Source: Mycobacterium sp. PS03-16
Lineage (GTDB): Bacteria > Actinomycetota > Actinomycetes > Mycobacteriales > Mycobacteriaceae
Reading direction: 5' to 3'
NCBI RefSeq assembly: GCF_004570325.1
Contig: NZ_SPQO01000006.1
Location: 156,805 to 220,804, forward strand
DNA: 64,000 nucleotides
The notes under the pieces are model-generated. The model made no database searches. It was not told where the DNA came from and saw nothing but the letters and a program-made list of their open reading frames with translations. A program made the position numbers and the translations under genes. Shown one piece after another: positions 34,639 through 43,185 of the stretch (positions within the stretch are counted from its first letter, which is position 1; every line of letters starts with the position of its first letter).

Positions 34639-34655
34639 GCGCTTGCGCGAAGAGC
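34634..34655 (+). repeat. Short intergenic repeat, copy 1
   Basis: A 22-base element containing TGAGCGCTTGCGCGAAGAGC begins at the stop codon of the preceding gene. A second copy, 20 of 22 bases identical, starts at the stop of the P450 gene at 36790. Each lies just before a ribosome site of the next gene. Confidence 0.55.
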
Positions 34656-34666
34656 AGAAGGCACCG

Positions 34667-35452
34667 GTGACGCACGTCGGGTTCATCGGGGCGGGACGGA
34701 TGGGCGCCCCGATGGTGCGGCGCCTCGTCGCCGCAGGGCACGAGGTGTCGGTGGCGGCCCGCGGTGGAAAGTCCTCCGCGATCGCAGAACTCGGCGCCAC
34801 ACCGGTCACCGGAATCGCGGCGGCGGCCGCCGACCTCGTGGTGGTGTGCGTATTCACCGACGAGCAGGTCCGCGAGGTCTGCCTGGACAGTGGGCTGCTG
34901 CCGGCCATGGCTCCCGGCGCGACACTGGTCATCCACACGACCGGCAGTCCGGACACCGCCCGCGGCATCGCCGCGGCCGCATCAGCGCACGGGGTCGACG
35001 TGCTCGACGCACCGATCAGCGGCGGGCCGCACGACGTCGCCGCGGGTGCCCTCACGTTGTTCGTCGGCGGCGCGGCCGAGGCGGTGGACCGGGTGGCGCC
35101 GGTGTTGTCGGCCTACGGCGACCCGCTGCTGCACGTCGGGCCGGTGGGTGCCGGTCAGTGCGTGAAGCTGGTGAACAACGCGCTGTTCGCCGCGCAGATA
35201 GGGCTGCTGCGGGAGGCGGTGCGGCTCGGTGACCACCTCGGGGTGGCGGAGCCGGACCTGCTGACGGCGCTGACCCACGGCAGCTCGTCGAGCCGGGTGC
35301 TGACGATGATCGCGCCTCGCGGTTCGGTCGGCGCCTTCGTCGAGATGGCGGGCGCGTTCGTCGGTAAGGACGTCGACGTGGTCCGCGGCATCGCCGCCAC
35401 CGCGGGCACCGATCTGGGTCTGCTCGACGACGCGATCGCCATGGGCCGGTAG
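34667..35452 (+). CDS. 3-hydroxyisobutyrate dehydrogenase-like NAD(P) enzyme, second copy
   Basis: 261 residues from GTG 34667 behind AGAAGG. GFIGAGRMGAPMV, DAPISGGPHD and GAGQCVKLVNN reproduce the family motifs, including the catalytic lysine. The longer frame upstream only shadows the first copy. The pair might act on two successive hydroxyacids or as a heteromer. It ends 139 bases before the P450 pair. Confidence 0.88.
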   Translation: MTHVGFIGAGRMGAPMVRRLVAAGHEVSVAARGGKSSAIAELGATPVTGIAAAAADLVVVCVFTDEQVREVCLDSGLLPAMAPGATLVIHTTGSPDTARGIAAAASAHGVDVLDAPISGGPHDVAAGALTLFVGGAAEAVDRVAPVLSAYGDPLLHVGPVGAGQCVKLVNNALFAAQIGLLREAVRLGDHLGVAEPDLLTALTHGSSSSRVLTMIAPRGSVGAFVEMAGAFVGKDVDVVRGIAATAGTDLGLLDDAIAMGR

Positions 35453-35591
35453 CGGGATCGGAAAAACCGGCGATGCCACACCGACGCGATGACCATTCTC
35501 GCTCTCCGCTGAGGAGAATCCTGTTACCGTTTACAGTCGATCAGCCTCACGTAACGCTTCCGGTGACCAGCCAGCCGCGAAGGAGGAGTTC

Positions 35592-36794
35592 ATGACCAAA
35601 CCCACGCTGGTGTTCAACCCGGTCTCGCAGGAGTACTTCGACAATCCCTATGGGATCTATCAACGCATGCGGGACGAAGCCCCGATCTACTACGACGAGA
35701 TCGAGGACTTCTACGCGTTGACCCGGCATGCCGATGTCGCGGCCGCCCTCAAGGACCACGAGTCGTTCTCCTCCTCGCGAGGCTGCGATCTGGCGATGGT
35801 CCGGTCGGAGGAGGGTCCGCAGAAGTCGATCATCTTCATGGACCCGCCGGATCACCGCCACATGCGCAGCCTGCTGAACAAGGCGTTCACCCCGCGGGCA
35901 ATCCAGTCACAGCGCGAGACCATCGTCGAGCTCGTCGAGCACTACCTGTCGCGGGTCGATCCCGACGGCTTCGACGTCGTCCAGGAATTCTCGGCGCCGT
36001 TTCCGGTCGAGGTCATCACCCGCATGGCCGGCGTCCCCGAGGACTTCCGCCAGCAGGTGCGGCACTGGATCGACACCGGGCTCGAGCGCGAGCCGGGCCA
36101 GATCGGGCTCAGCGAGAAGAGCATGCAGGCCCACATCGACGCGGGCATGTACTACTACGGCCTGGTCCAGGAGCGGCGCGCCAACCCGCAGGACGACATG
36201 ATCAGTCGGCTGATCGCCGCCGAGATACCCGGCGAGAACGGCGCGATGCGCAGGCTGGACGATCTGGAGATCACCGGCTTCACGTCGTTGCTCGGCGGCG
36301 CGGGCGCCGAGACCGTCACCAAGCTGGTCGGCAGTGCGGTGGTGGAGTTCGCTCGGCATCCCGACCAGTGGCAGCTGCTGCTCGACGACCGCAGCCTGGT
36401 TCCGGCCGCCGTCGAGGAACTGCTGCGCTACGTCGGACCGGTGCAGTACAACGTGCGCTACACGTTGAAGGACGCCGAGGTGCCCAGCGGCACGATCCCC
36501 GCGCACAAGCCGGTGTTCCTGATGAAGGCCGCCGCCAACCGGGATCCGCGCGCGTTCGACGACGCCGAGACGTTCGACATCACCCGCAACCGCGCCCAGG
36601 CCCAGAACCTCGGTCTGGGTTACGGCATCCACAGCTGCCTGGGCGCGGCGCTGGCGCGCCTGGAGACGCAGATCGCCCTCGAGCACCTGCTGGACTTCAT
36701 GCCTCGCTTCGAGGTCGACTTCGCCGGCCTGCAGCGCGTCACGATGCAGAACGTGGCCGGTTACCACCATGTTCCGGTACGGGTGGTGCGATGA
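35592..36794 (+). CDS. Cytochrome P450
   Basis: 400 residues with the I-helix GGAGAETVTK, ELLR as ExxR, and the haem loop LGYGIHSCLG with Cys349 (leucine replaces the usual first phenylalanine). It is closely similar throughout to the P450 at 37058; both open with a SxEYF(D/N)xPxxIYxRMR(D/E)EAP pattern and end in MQNVAG-x2-HVPVRV. A ferredoxin gene lies between the two. The substrate is unknown. Confidence 0.95.
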   Translation: MTKPTLVFNPVSQEYFDNPYGIYQRMRDEAPIYYDEIEDFYALTRHADVAAALKDHESFSSSRGCDLAMVRSEEGPQKSIIFMDPPDHRHMRSLLNKAFTPRAIQSQRETIVELVEHYLSRVDPDGFDVVQEFSAPFPVEVITRMAGVPEDFRQQVRHWIDTGLEREPGQIGLSEKSMQAHIDAGMYYYGLVQERRANPQDDMISRLIAAEIPGENGAMRRLDDLEITGFTSLLGGAGAETVTKLVGSAVVEFARHPDQWQLLLDDRSLVPAAVEELLRYVGPVQYNVRYTLKDAEVPSGTIPAHKPVFLMKAAANRDPRAFDDAETFDITRNRAQAQNLGLGYGIHSCLGAALARLETQIALEHLLDFMPRFEVDFAGLQRVTMQNVAGYHHVPVRVVR

Positions 36795-36811
36795 GCGCCC
36801 GCGCGAAGAGC
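36790..36811 (+). repeat. Short intergenic repeat, copy 2
   Basis: A 22-base element containing TGAGCGCCCGCGCGAAGAGC starts at the P450 stop codon and is followed by the ferredoxin's GGAGG. It differs from the copy at 34634 at two bases. Confidence 0.55.
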
Positions 36812-36822
36812 CGGAGGAACCC

Positions 36823-37023
36823 ATGACCAAGAAGATCGAGGTCGACTTCGGACTGTGCGAGAGCAACGGCGTGTGCATGGGCATCATCCCGGAGGTCTTC
36901 GACCTCGACGACCAGGACTACCTGCACGTCCTGACCGACGAGGTGACGCCCGAGAACGAGGACCAGGTCAAGGAGGCGGTGCGCCAGTGCCCACGGCAGG
37001 CGATCTCCATCCGCGACGAATGA
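36823..37023 (+). CDS. 3Fe-4S ferredoxin between two P450s
   Basis: 66 residues; the ATG has CCGGAGG seven bases upstream. The ligands are CESNGVC and RQCPRQA, with asparagine at the variable position. It lies in one transcription unit between two paralogous P450s, so it probably serves both. The reductase is not adjacent. Confidence 0.92.
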   Translation: MTKKIEVDFGLCESNGVCMGIIPEVFDLDDQDYLHVLTDEVTPENEDQVKEAVRQCPRQAISIRDE

Positions 37024-37057
37024 CATCCACAACGGCCAAGAGGGGCAACACAACCCG

Positions 37058-38263
37058 ATGACCACGTCGAAGCTCGTGTTCGATCCGTTCTCCGAGGAGT
37101 ACTTCAACGAACCCTGGGAGATCTACCGGCGGATGCGCGAGGAAGCGCCGGTGTACTACAACGCCGAACAGGATTTCTACGCCCTGTCGCGGCACGAGGA
37201 CGTGGCCGCCGCGTTCAAGGACTACGAGACGTACTCCTCGGCGTACGGCCTCGACCTGGCGATGGTGAAAAAGGGTGAGCCGGCCCCGTTCAAGATGATC
37301 ATCCTGATGGACCCGCCCGATCACCGGCAGATGCGCAGCCTGGTCAACAAGGTGTTCACGCCGCGCCAGATCGCCAACCTGAAGCCGATGGTCGAGGAGA
37401 CGATCGACCAGTGCTTCCGGGCGGCCGATCCGCAGCATTTCGATGTCGTGCAGGAGTTCGCGGCGTTCTTCCCGGTCGAGGTGATCACCCGGATGCTCGG
37501 GGTCCCCGAGGACCGCAGGCAGCAGGTGCGTCGATGGGTGGACACCTCGCTGCACCGCGAGCCCGGTCAGGTCGAGATGTCCGAGGAGGGCATGACCGCC
37601 ATCGCGGAGGCGATGGCCCTGTACTACGAGCTGATCCAGCAGCGCCGCACCGAACCGCAGGACGACATGTTCACCCGGCTGGTACAGGCCGAGATCGAAC
37701 GCGAGGACGGGCGTAAGGAGCGCCTCGACGACTTCGAGATCGCGGGATTCGCCACGCTGCTCGGCGGTGCGGGTGCCGAGACCGTGACCAAGCTGATCGG
37801 CAATGCGGCCGTCACCTTCGCCCGCAACCCCGATCAGTGGCAGAAGCTGCTCGACGATCGCAGCAAGATCCCCGCCGCCGTCGAAGAACTCCTCCGATAC
37901 GAGGCGCCCGCCCAGTACAACGTGCGCCGGTCGATGAAAGAGGTGACCCTGCACGGGGTGACGATCCCCGCCGGCAAACCGGTGTTCCTGCTCGGCGGAT
38001 CGGCCAACCGCGATCCCGAGGCCTTCACCGATGCGGACACGTTCGACATCGACCGCGACCGCACCGAGGCGCAGAACCTCGGCTTCGGATACGGCGTGCA
38101 CAGCTGTCTGGGGGCTGCGCTGGCCCGGATGGAGAGCGCGATCGCGCTGGAGCGGCTGCTCGACTTCATGCCGCGCTACGAGGTGCTCTGGGAGGAGTGC
38201 CGGCGGGTGGCGATGCAGAATGTCGCCGGCTGGTCACACGTCCCCGTCCGGGTGCTCACCTGA
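37058..38263 (+). CDS. Cytochrome P450
   Basis: 401 residues, paralogue of the gene at 35592. The I-helix is GGAGAETVTK, ExxR is ELLR, and the haem loop FGYGVHSCLG has Cys350. It follows the ferredoxin by 34 bases and is convergent with a DUF1330 gene. The two P450s may hydroxylate successive or stereochemically different positions of one compound (inference). Confidence 0.95.
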   Translation: MTTSKLVFDPFSEEYFNEPWEIYRRMREEAPVYYNAEQDFYALSRHEDVAAAFKDYETYSSAYGLDLAMVKKGEPAPFKMIILMDPPDHRQMRSLVNKVFTPRQIANLKPMVEETIDQCFRAADPQHFDVVQEFAAFFPVEVITRMLGVPEDRRQQVRRWVDTSLHREPGQVEMSEEGMTAIAEAMALYYELIQQRRTEPQDDMFTRLVQAEIEREDGRKERLDDFEIAGFATLLGGAGAETVTKLIGNAAVTFARNPDQWQKLLDDRSKIPAAVEELLRYEAPAQYNVRRSMKEVTLHGVTIPAGKPVFLLGGSANRDPEAFTDADTFDIDRDRTEAQNLGFGYGVHSCLGAALARMESAIALERLLDFMPRYEVLWEECRRVAMQNVAGWSHVPVRVLT

Positions 38264-38277
38264 CCGGCGAGTGGAAC

Positions 38278-38565
38278 TCAGCCCAGGCCATGCAGGATGA
38301 CGCCGTTGCAGTCGGCGGCGGCCTGCCGCAGCTTCAGCGCCTCCTGATAGGCGTCGGAGTGGTACCACTCCCGGGCCGCCTCGACCGACTCGAATTCCAG
38401 CAGCACCGTCTGGGTGCCGTGCCACTGCCCCTCGAGCAGTTCGGGCTTCGCATCGAAGGACAGCAGGGTCGAGCCGGCCATCGCCTGGCTCGCCAATTTG
38501 CCGTACTCGGCCATACCGGCCGGATCCTTGACGTCCTCGGTGATCAGGATGTAGCCCTTGGGCAC
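38278..38565 (-). CDS. DUF1330 family small protein
   Basis: 95 residues from GTG 38565 with AAGGAG six bases upstream. The pattern GYILITEDVKDPAGMAEYGK, then LLEFESVEAAREWYHSDAYQ, is the DUF1330 member of the dimeric alpha/beta-barrel fold. Function in the family is poorly defined. It is the third gene of the unit P450-ferredoxin-DUF1330. Confidence 0.88.
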   Translation of the reverse strand: MPKGYILITEDVKDPAGMAEYGKLASQAMAGSTLLSFDAKPELLEGQWHGTQTVLLEFESVEAAREWYHSDAYQEALKLRQAAADCNGVILHGLG

Positions 38566-38581
38566 GGTGTCTCCTTGTCGC

Positions 38582-38773
38582 TCAACTGACTTCGATGATG
38601 GCCTGTTCGGGGCAGTTCGCCATGGCGTACTTGGCCGAGTTCTCCAGGCCGGCAGGCACGTCGGACGGGTCGGCGACGGCATAGCCGTCGTCGGTCATCT
38701 GGAACACCTCGGGGCACAGCGTCAGGCACATGCCGTGGCCGCGGCACCGGTCCTCGTCGACGGCGACCTTCAC
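38582..38773 (-). CDS. 3Fe-4S ferredoxin (P450 redox partner)
   Basis: 63 residues from the GTG that overlaps the P450 stop (GTGA). The ligands are CRGHGMC and ANCPEQA, with histidine at the variable position. An extra cysteine (LTLCPEVF) follows the first motif. It is the obvious partner of the P450 at 38770-40059. Confidence 0.92.
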   Translation of the reverse strand: MKVAVDEDRCRGHGMCLTLCPEVFQMTDDGYAVADPSDVPAGLENSAKYAMANCPEQAIIEVS

Positions 38774-40059
38774 GACTCCCCTCCCGTCACGTCGAACTCC
38801 AGATGCAGCTCGGTCAGTCCACGCAGGATGTAGGTCGGGATGTAGGAGTAGCGGCGTTCGCCGGCCGGCCCGTGGTGCGCCTCGCTGATCCGGATGTCGG
38901 TGGTGCGGTCCAACAGCCGCTCGAGGCCGACCCGGGTCTCGGCGCGGGCCAGCGGCGCGCCGGGGCAGCTGTGGATACCCCGGCCGAAGGCGAGGTGCTG
39001 ACGGGCGTTCTTGCGTTCGGGATCGAAGGAGTCGGGGTCCTCGAAGCGGCGGGGATCGCGGTTGGCCGCACCGTTGATCACCATCACGGTCGCACCGGCG
39101 CCGAGCGCCTGGTCGCCGACCGTGGTCGGCACCCGCGACAGCCGGAAGTCCCCCTTGACCGGGCTCTCGATGCGCAGGCACTCCTCGATGAAGTTCGGCA
39201 GCAGGCTGCGGTCCGCGCGCAGCCGGCGCTGGACGTCGGGCCGGTCGCCGATGACCTTCAGCGCGGTCGACAGCAGGCGCACGGTGGTCTCCTGCCCGGC
39301 GGAGAACACGTTGGTGGCCACCCGCACGACGTCGGCGACGTCGGGCATCGTGCCGTCCGGGAACGTCGCGGTCGCCAGCCCGGTGAGCACGTCGTCGCGC
39401 GGTTCGCGGCGGCGGTCCTCGATGTACTCGGCGAACACGTCGTAGAGGTATTCGAGCGGCGTCTTGGTCAGCGTCTTCTCGGCGCTGCCCAGCGCGCCGC
39501 CGTGGGTGCCGCGCGCGAGCCGTTCGAGCAGTTCGGGCCGGTCCTCGTCGGGCACGCCGAGCAGATCGGCGATCACCCGCAGCGTGAACGGCGCGGCGAA
39601 GCCCTTGATGAACTCGCCCTCCCCCGCGGCGAGGAAGTCGTCGAGGATGTCATCGGCGAGCTGCCACATCGCGTCCTCGTTCTCCTTGAGGCGCTTTGGG
39701 GTGATCAGCCGCATCAGCAGGGCACGGTGGTTGGTGTGGGTGGGCGGGTCGAGCGTGGGCAACTGGTCGCTGAATGGGATCTCGTCGCGGTGCTCGGCGA
39801 TCAGATCGGTGATGTCGTCGCATCCCTCGGTCGACACCGGGAACCCCGGGAACGGTCCCGTCACCGAGATGCACGACGAGAAGGTCTCGGCGTCGTTGTA
39901 GACGTCGACCGCCTCCTGCCACCCGGTCACCATCGTGACGCCGTAGTGGTCCTCCCGAGCCACCGGGCACTTGTCGCGCAGCGCGGCATAGAACGAGTAG
40001 GGGTCATCGGTCAGACGGGTGTCCCGGAAGAAGTCGACACCGGTGAGATCTTCCGCCAT
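38770..40059 (-). CDS. Cytochrome P450
   Basis: 429 residues, close paralogue of the P450 at 972. The I-helix SAGQETT, ExxR as ECLR, and the haem loop FGRGIHSCPG with Cys365 are intact. It is coupled to its ferredoxin. A GAGAAT-N3-ATTCTC palindrome (11/12) lies 27 bases upstream, so it probably shares control with the mce operon and the FadE pair. Confidence 0.95.
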   Translation of the reverse strand: MAEDLTGVDFFRDTRLTDDPYSFYAALRDKCPVAREDHYGVTMVTGWQEAVDVYNDAETFSSCISVTGPFPGFPVSTEGCDDITDLIAEHRDEIPFSDQLPTLDPPTHTNHRALLMRLITPKRLKENEDAMWQLADDILDDFLAAGEGEFIKGFAAPFTLRVIADLLGVPDEDRPELLERLARGTHGGALGSAEKTLTKTPLEYLYDVFAEYIEDRRREPRDDVLTGLATATFPDGTMPDVADVVRVATNVFSAGQETTVRLLSTALKVIGDRPDVQRRLRADRSLLPNFIEECLRIESPVKGDFRLSRVPTTVGDQALGAGATVMVINGAANRDPRRFEDPDSFDPERKNARQHLAFGRGIHSCPGAPLARAETRVGLERLLDRTTDIRISEAHHGPAGERRYSYIPTYILRGLTELHLEFDVTGGES

Positions 40060-40085
40060 GCATTGCTCCGTTCCGATCCCCGTCC

Positions 40086-40100
40086 GAGAACGTGATTCTC
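40086..40100. promoter_or_regulatory. Operator-like palindrome GAGAAT-N3-ATTCTC (11/12)
   Basis: GAGAAC-GTG-ATTCTC, 27 bases before the start of the P450 at 40059. It is the second-best copy of the motif in the window. Confidence 0.55.
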
Positions 40101-40156
40101 ATTTGTGCGTATCAGGTTTCCATACCGGTCGGTGCCTCGTCAACGAAGCGGGCCGG

Positions 40157-40687
40157 TCAGTCGGTCTCGGCGGCGATGCCGAAGGTGTTCACCGCCACCG
40201 CGAGCACGGTGTATCCGCCGATCGTGAACACCAGGTCCATGCGCTGGCGGTCGTCGAGGTACCGGCCGAGCGACGCCCACGTCTCATCGGAGAGCGCAGC
40301 GCCCCCGTCGAGTTCGTCGACCGCCCGGATGACCAGCCGGTCGAGCCCGTCGGCCATGTCGCCGTCGCGGATGGCCTCGATGTCCGCCGCGCTCAGCCCG
40401 GCGCGCTGCGCCAGCGGGACATGGTGGTCCCAGAGGTAGTCGCAGTTCCGCCGCAGGACCGCCCGCATCAGCGCCACTTCTCGCAGCCGCACCGACAACG
40501 TCGACCCCCGCAGCAGGTGGGCGTTGAACTCGAGGTAGGCGCGGGTCAGCGGCGGGTGGCGGACCAGGGTGGCCAGCAGGTTGCCCGCGTCGCGCGGGTT
40601 GCTCCGCTCGGCGGGCAGCAGCGGGCTCAGGGCCCGCCGCACCTCGTCGTCCCATTCGTCGGCGGGCAGCGGCGCCAGCCGCGTCAC
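40157..40687 (-). CDS. Carboxymuconolactone decarboxylase-like (AhpD fold) protein
   Basis: 176 residues. VRLREVALMRAVLRRNCDYLWDHH corresponds to the CMD/AhpD active-site region, with one cysteine and a histidine pair four to five residues on. The second cysteine of the CxxC peroxidase motif is missing, so this is nearer the decarboxylase-like side of the family. It is the last gene of the first Rieske operon, overlapping the TauD-like gene by four bases. Confidence 0.85.
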   Translation of the reverse strand: MTRLAPLPADEWDDEVRRALSPLLPAERSNPRDAGNLLATLVRHPPLTRAYLEFNAHLLRGSTLSVRLREVALMRAVLRRNCDYLWDHHVPLAQRAGLSAADIEAIRDGDMADGLDRLVIRAVDELDGGAALSDETWASLGRYLDDRQRMDLVFTIGGYTVLAVAVNTFGIAAETD

Positions 40688-41529
40688 TGGATCGGCTCGT
40701 CGCCGAGGACGGTGGTCCGCAGCATCTCTCGCGGGGAGTCCTGCGGATAGGGTGCGGCGCGGTGCAGGACGCCGTTGTTGTCCCAGATGACCGTGTCCCC
40801 CACCGACCAGGCGTGGCTGTACACCAGGTCGGGCCGCGTGGCCCGGTCGAGCAGGTCGGCCAGCAGCGCGCGGCCCTCATCGAGGTCCATGCCCACCACG
40901 TAGTCCGCCGATGCCCCGAGCACCAGCGAGCGCCGCCCGCTGCGGTGCGTCCACACCAGGGGGTGCTCGTGGGTGGGCCGGGACCGCCAGCGTGCCAACA
41001 CCTCCGGTGACGGGTCGGGGGTGACGCGGCGCTGTGACGCCTCGAGCGAATGCACGACGCGCAGCGCGCCGAAGCGCTCCTTCTCGTCGTCGTTGAACGC
41101 CTCGTACGCCGCGTAGGAGTTCGCGAACTCCGTCTCGCCACCATGCTCGGCCACCTGCTTCGCCGACAGCACGGTCGCCTTCTGGGGGCATTCGTTCCCG
41201 GTGGGGGTGCATCCGTCGATGTGCCAGTCGAAGGTGGCGCGCAGGTATGCCGCCGACGAGTTCTTCGACGTGTCGAGGGTCACGGGATAGATGCCGGGGA
41301 CCGGATGGTGCCCGTCCGAGGAGTGGTCGACCTCGCCGAGGCGACGGCAGAACTCGACCTGCGCCCGCGGGTCGAGGTGCAGCTCCGGGAACACGAGCAC
41401 GCCATTGTGTTCCAGCGCGTCGAGCACCGCCGCACCGAGCGCGTCGTCGGTGGCCAACCGCTGCGGGTCGAGCCCGACCACTTCGGCGCCGACCGCTGCG
41501 GTCAGCTTGTTGATCGTCAGCACACTCAT
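40684..41529 (-). CDS. TauD/TfdA family Fe(II)/2-oxoglutarate dioxygenase
   Basis: 281 residues. WHIDG gives the HxD metal motif near residue 100, VLHRAAPYP the distal histidine, and MLRTT the 2-oxoglutarate-binding arginine. It would hydroxylate, or cleave by hydroxylation, a small acid. It lies in an operon with a Rieske oxygenase, a third kind of oxygenase in this region besides the P450s. Confidence 0.93.
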   Translation of the reverse strand: MSVLTINKLTAAVGAEVVGLDPQRLATDDALGAAVLDALEHNGVLVFPELHLDPRAQVEFCRRLGEVDHSSDGHHPVPGIYPVTLDTSKNSSAAYLRATFDWHIDGCTPTGNECPQKATVLSAKQVAEHGGETEFANSYAAYEAFNDDEKERFGALRVVHSLEASQRRVTPDPSPEVLARWRSRPTHEHPLVWTHRSGRRSLVLGASADYVVGMDLDEGRALLADLLDRATRPDLVYSHAWSVGDTVIWDNNGVLHRAAPYPQDSPREMLRTTVLGDEPIQ

Positions 41530-41545
41530 CGTTTCTCCCTGATGG

Positions 41546-41881
41546 TCACGGCACCGGCGCGCTGACGCGGTGCATGACGGCGTCGGCGGAGTCGACCGGC
41601 TTCTGGGTGCCGAAGATCTCGACGGCCATGGAGACCATGATCATCGAATAGACGAGGTGCAACAGATGGAGCACGTCGTCGGGCACCTCGTCGAGCGGGA
41701 ACTTGTCGCAGTAGTCGATCGCCTCCTCGAAGCGCGGGGAGAACGCGTCATAGAACTCGCGGATCTCCGGCATCGGAGTGGCCAGCCGGATTGCCCACCG
41801 TTCGGGTTCTGTTGCCAGGCACCATTTCTCGGCGTAGCACTCGAACTCGGCGAACGCTTCCGGTAGATGGGTCACGGTCAC
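41546..41881 (-). CDS. Small Rieske-associated protein of unknown function, copy 1
   Basis: 111 residues, predicted mostly helical, no signal or membrane segment. It overlaps the end of the Rieske oxygenase gene by four bases. It is clearly homologous to the protein at 46817-47161, which follows the second Rieske gene: both share WCL-x-TE-x-ER, FYDA, and YCDKF-x-LD-x2-P-x-DVL near residues 57-71, then YSMI. It is unlike the usual SnoaL-fold beta subunits. It may be a new accessory subunit. Confidence 0.8.
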   Translation of the reverse strand: MTVTHLPEAFAEFECYAEKWCLATEPERWAIRLATPMPEIREFYDAFSPRFEEAIDYCDKFPLDEVPDDVLHLLHLVYSMIMVSMAVEIFGTQKPVDSADAVMHRVSAPVP

Positions 41882-43149
41882 ACTCCCACCGGATGACGCT
41901 CGGCCCGGTACTCCTCGACCCAGTCGACGGCGACCTTGTGCAGATGGCGGACCAGGATCTCCTGGTCGGACAGCGGGTAGTCGTCGACTATCGGCTCGTC
42001 CAGACCGTACTCGAGCGCGGCTTGAGTGCCGCCCAGCATGCCCGCATCCTGCAGCGCGAATTCCTTGAGCACCACGGAGGCGACCTCGTGTTCGATGCGT
42101 TCACGCACGGTCCGCGCGGGGTGAAAGGCGTTGTAGGCCTCGAACTTGTGAGTGTTGTGCGAGGTCGGCCAGTACCGGTACAGCAGGTACCAGCCGTGGT
42201 AGATGAGGATCTCCAGGTTGGGGAAGATCTGGAAGTTGGTGATGCCCCACGGTTCGATCCCGCCCGGGTTGAGGCCCGCCGAGAAATGTGTGTCCGGCGT
42301 CCGCCAGGGGCCGACCAGGCCACTGCGCGTGGCGCGTTCGACGGGGTACATGTACTCCGGCGCCAGCAGCCACCGCCGGGTGCCCGCCGTCGACACCAGC
42401 CGGTGCGGGCCGTCGATCTGGAAGTGCCCGCATTCGAAGGTGGCGTTGGGCTGGCGCACCTCGCTGGGCACCTGCTGGCTGTGCAACGACGGGACGTGGT
42501 AGTACTCCTGGAACGCGTCGGCGAAGATCTTCCAGTTGCTGTTGTTGTGCGCCTCGAATTCGTAGCGCTCGGTCATCTGCCCGAACGGGTAGTCGTCGAG
42601 CGCGGTGATCATGGGCCCGAGGAACTCCCGCAGGCTCCACCGCGGCTCGGGGTCGAGATTGATGAAGATGAACCCGTTCCACACGTCGCACTGCACGGGC
42701 GCGAGCCCGAGGTCGTCGGTGTCGAGCCCGAAGAACTCCCCGGGCTGCTGCACGAACGTCAGCGCACCGTCGAGGCCGTAGCGCCAGCCGTGGTACTTAC
42801 AGGTGAACTGCCGGCACATGCCCCTGACCTCCTCGTTGGGGAAGTCGTTCCACACCAGCTTGTTCCCGCGGTGCCGGCAGACGTTGTAGAACGCGCGGAT
42901 CCGCTCATCGCGGCCCTTGACCACGATCACCGAGGCCTTGGCGACCGCGATCTCCTTGGTGAAGTAGCTGCCGACGCGCGCCACGTCCTCGATGCGGCCG
43001 ACGTTGAGCCAGGCGCGTTTGAACACCGCCTCGCGCTCGAGTTCGTAGAACTCCGGGGAGGTGGAGTCGCGGAACGAGATCGGCCCGGTGCCCAGCTCCG
43101 GGTAGTGCTCGGTCCAGCTGCCCTCCGCGGGCTTCGGCCACTTACCCAT
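41878..43149 (-). CDS. Rieske non-haem iron oxygenase, alpha subunit (copy 1)
   Basis: 423 residues. The Rieske cluster ligands are C91-x-H93 and C117-x2-H120. The mononuclear iron site shows D211 (bridging), H218 and H223 in EYYHVPSLH, with a later aspartate in FALQD. The start follows AGGGAGG. It is similar along its length to the protein at 47163-48428. The reductase two genes upstream is the likely electron source. The substrate is unknown. Confidence 0.95.
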   Translation of the reverse strand: MGKWPKPAEGSWTEHYPELGTGPISFRDSTSPEFYELEREAVFKRAWLNVGRIEDVARVGSYFTKEIAVAKASVIVVKGRDERIRAFYNVCRHRGNKLVWNDFPNEEVRGMCRQFTCKYHGWRYGLDGALTFVQQPGEFFGLDTDDLGLAPVQCDVWNGFIFINLDPEPRWSLREFLGPMITALDDYPFGQMTERYEFEAHNNSNWKIFADAFQEYYHVPSLHSQQVPSEVRQPNATFECGHFQIDGPHRLVSTAGTRRWLLAPEYMYPVERATRSGLVGPWRTPDTHFSAGLNPGGIEPWGITNFQIFPNLEILIYHGWYLLYRYWPTSHNTHKFEAYNAFHPARTVRERIEHEVASVVLKEFALQDAGMLGGTQAALEYGLDEPIVDDYPLSDQEILVRHLHKVAVDWVEEYRAERHPVGV

Positions 43150-43185
43150 GCGAACCTCCCTGTCGTGGTGGTGTGCCCGTCCGAT

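Noticed and set aside
35506..35524. ATTCTC and GAGAAT close together before the P450 at 35592
   Set aside because: The half-sites are in the opposite order and spacing to the GAGAAT-N3-ATTCTC motif, so I did not count it as a member.
25286..40100. GAGAAT palindromes as KstR sites
   Set aside because: KstR sites have an AAC/GTT core with a two-base spacer. Here the spacer is three and the core is AAT/ATT in the best copy.
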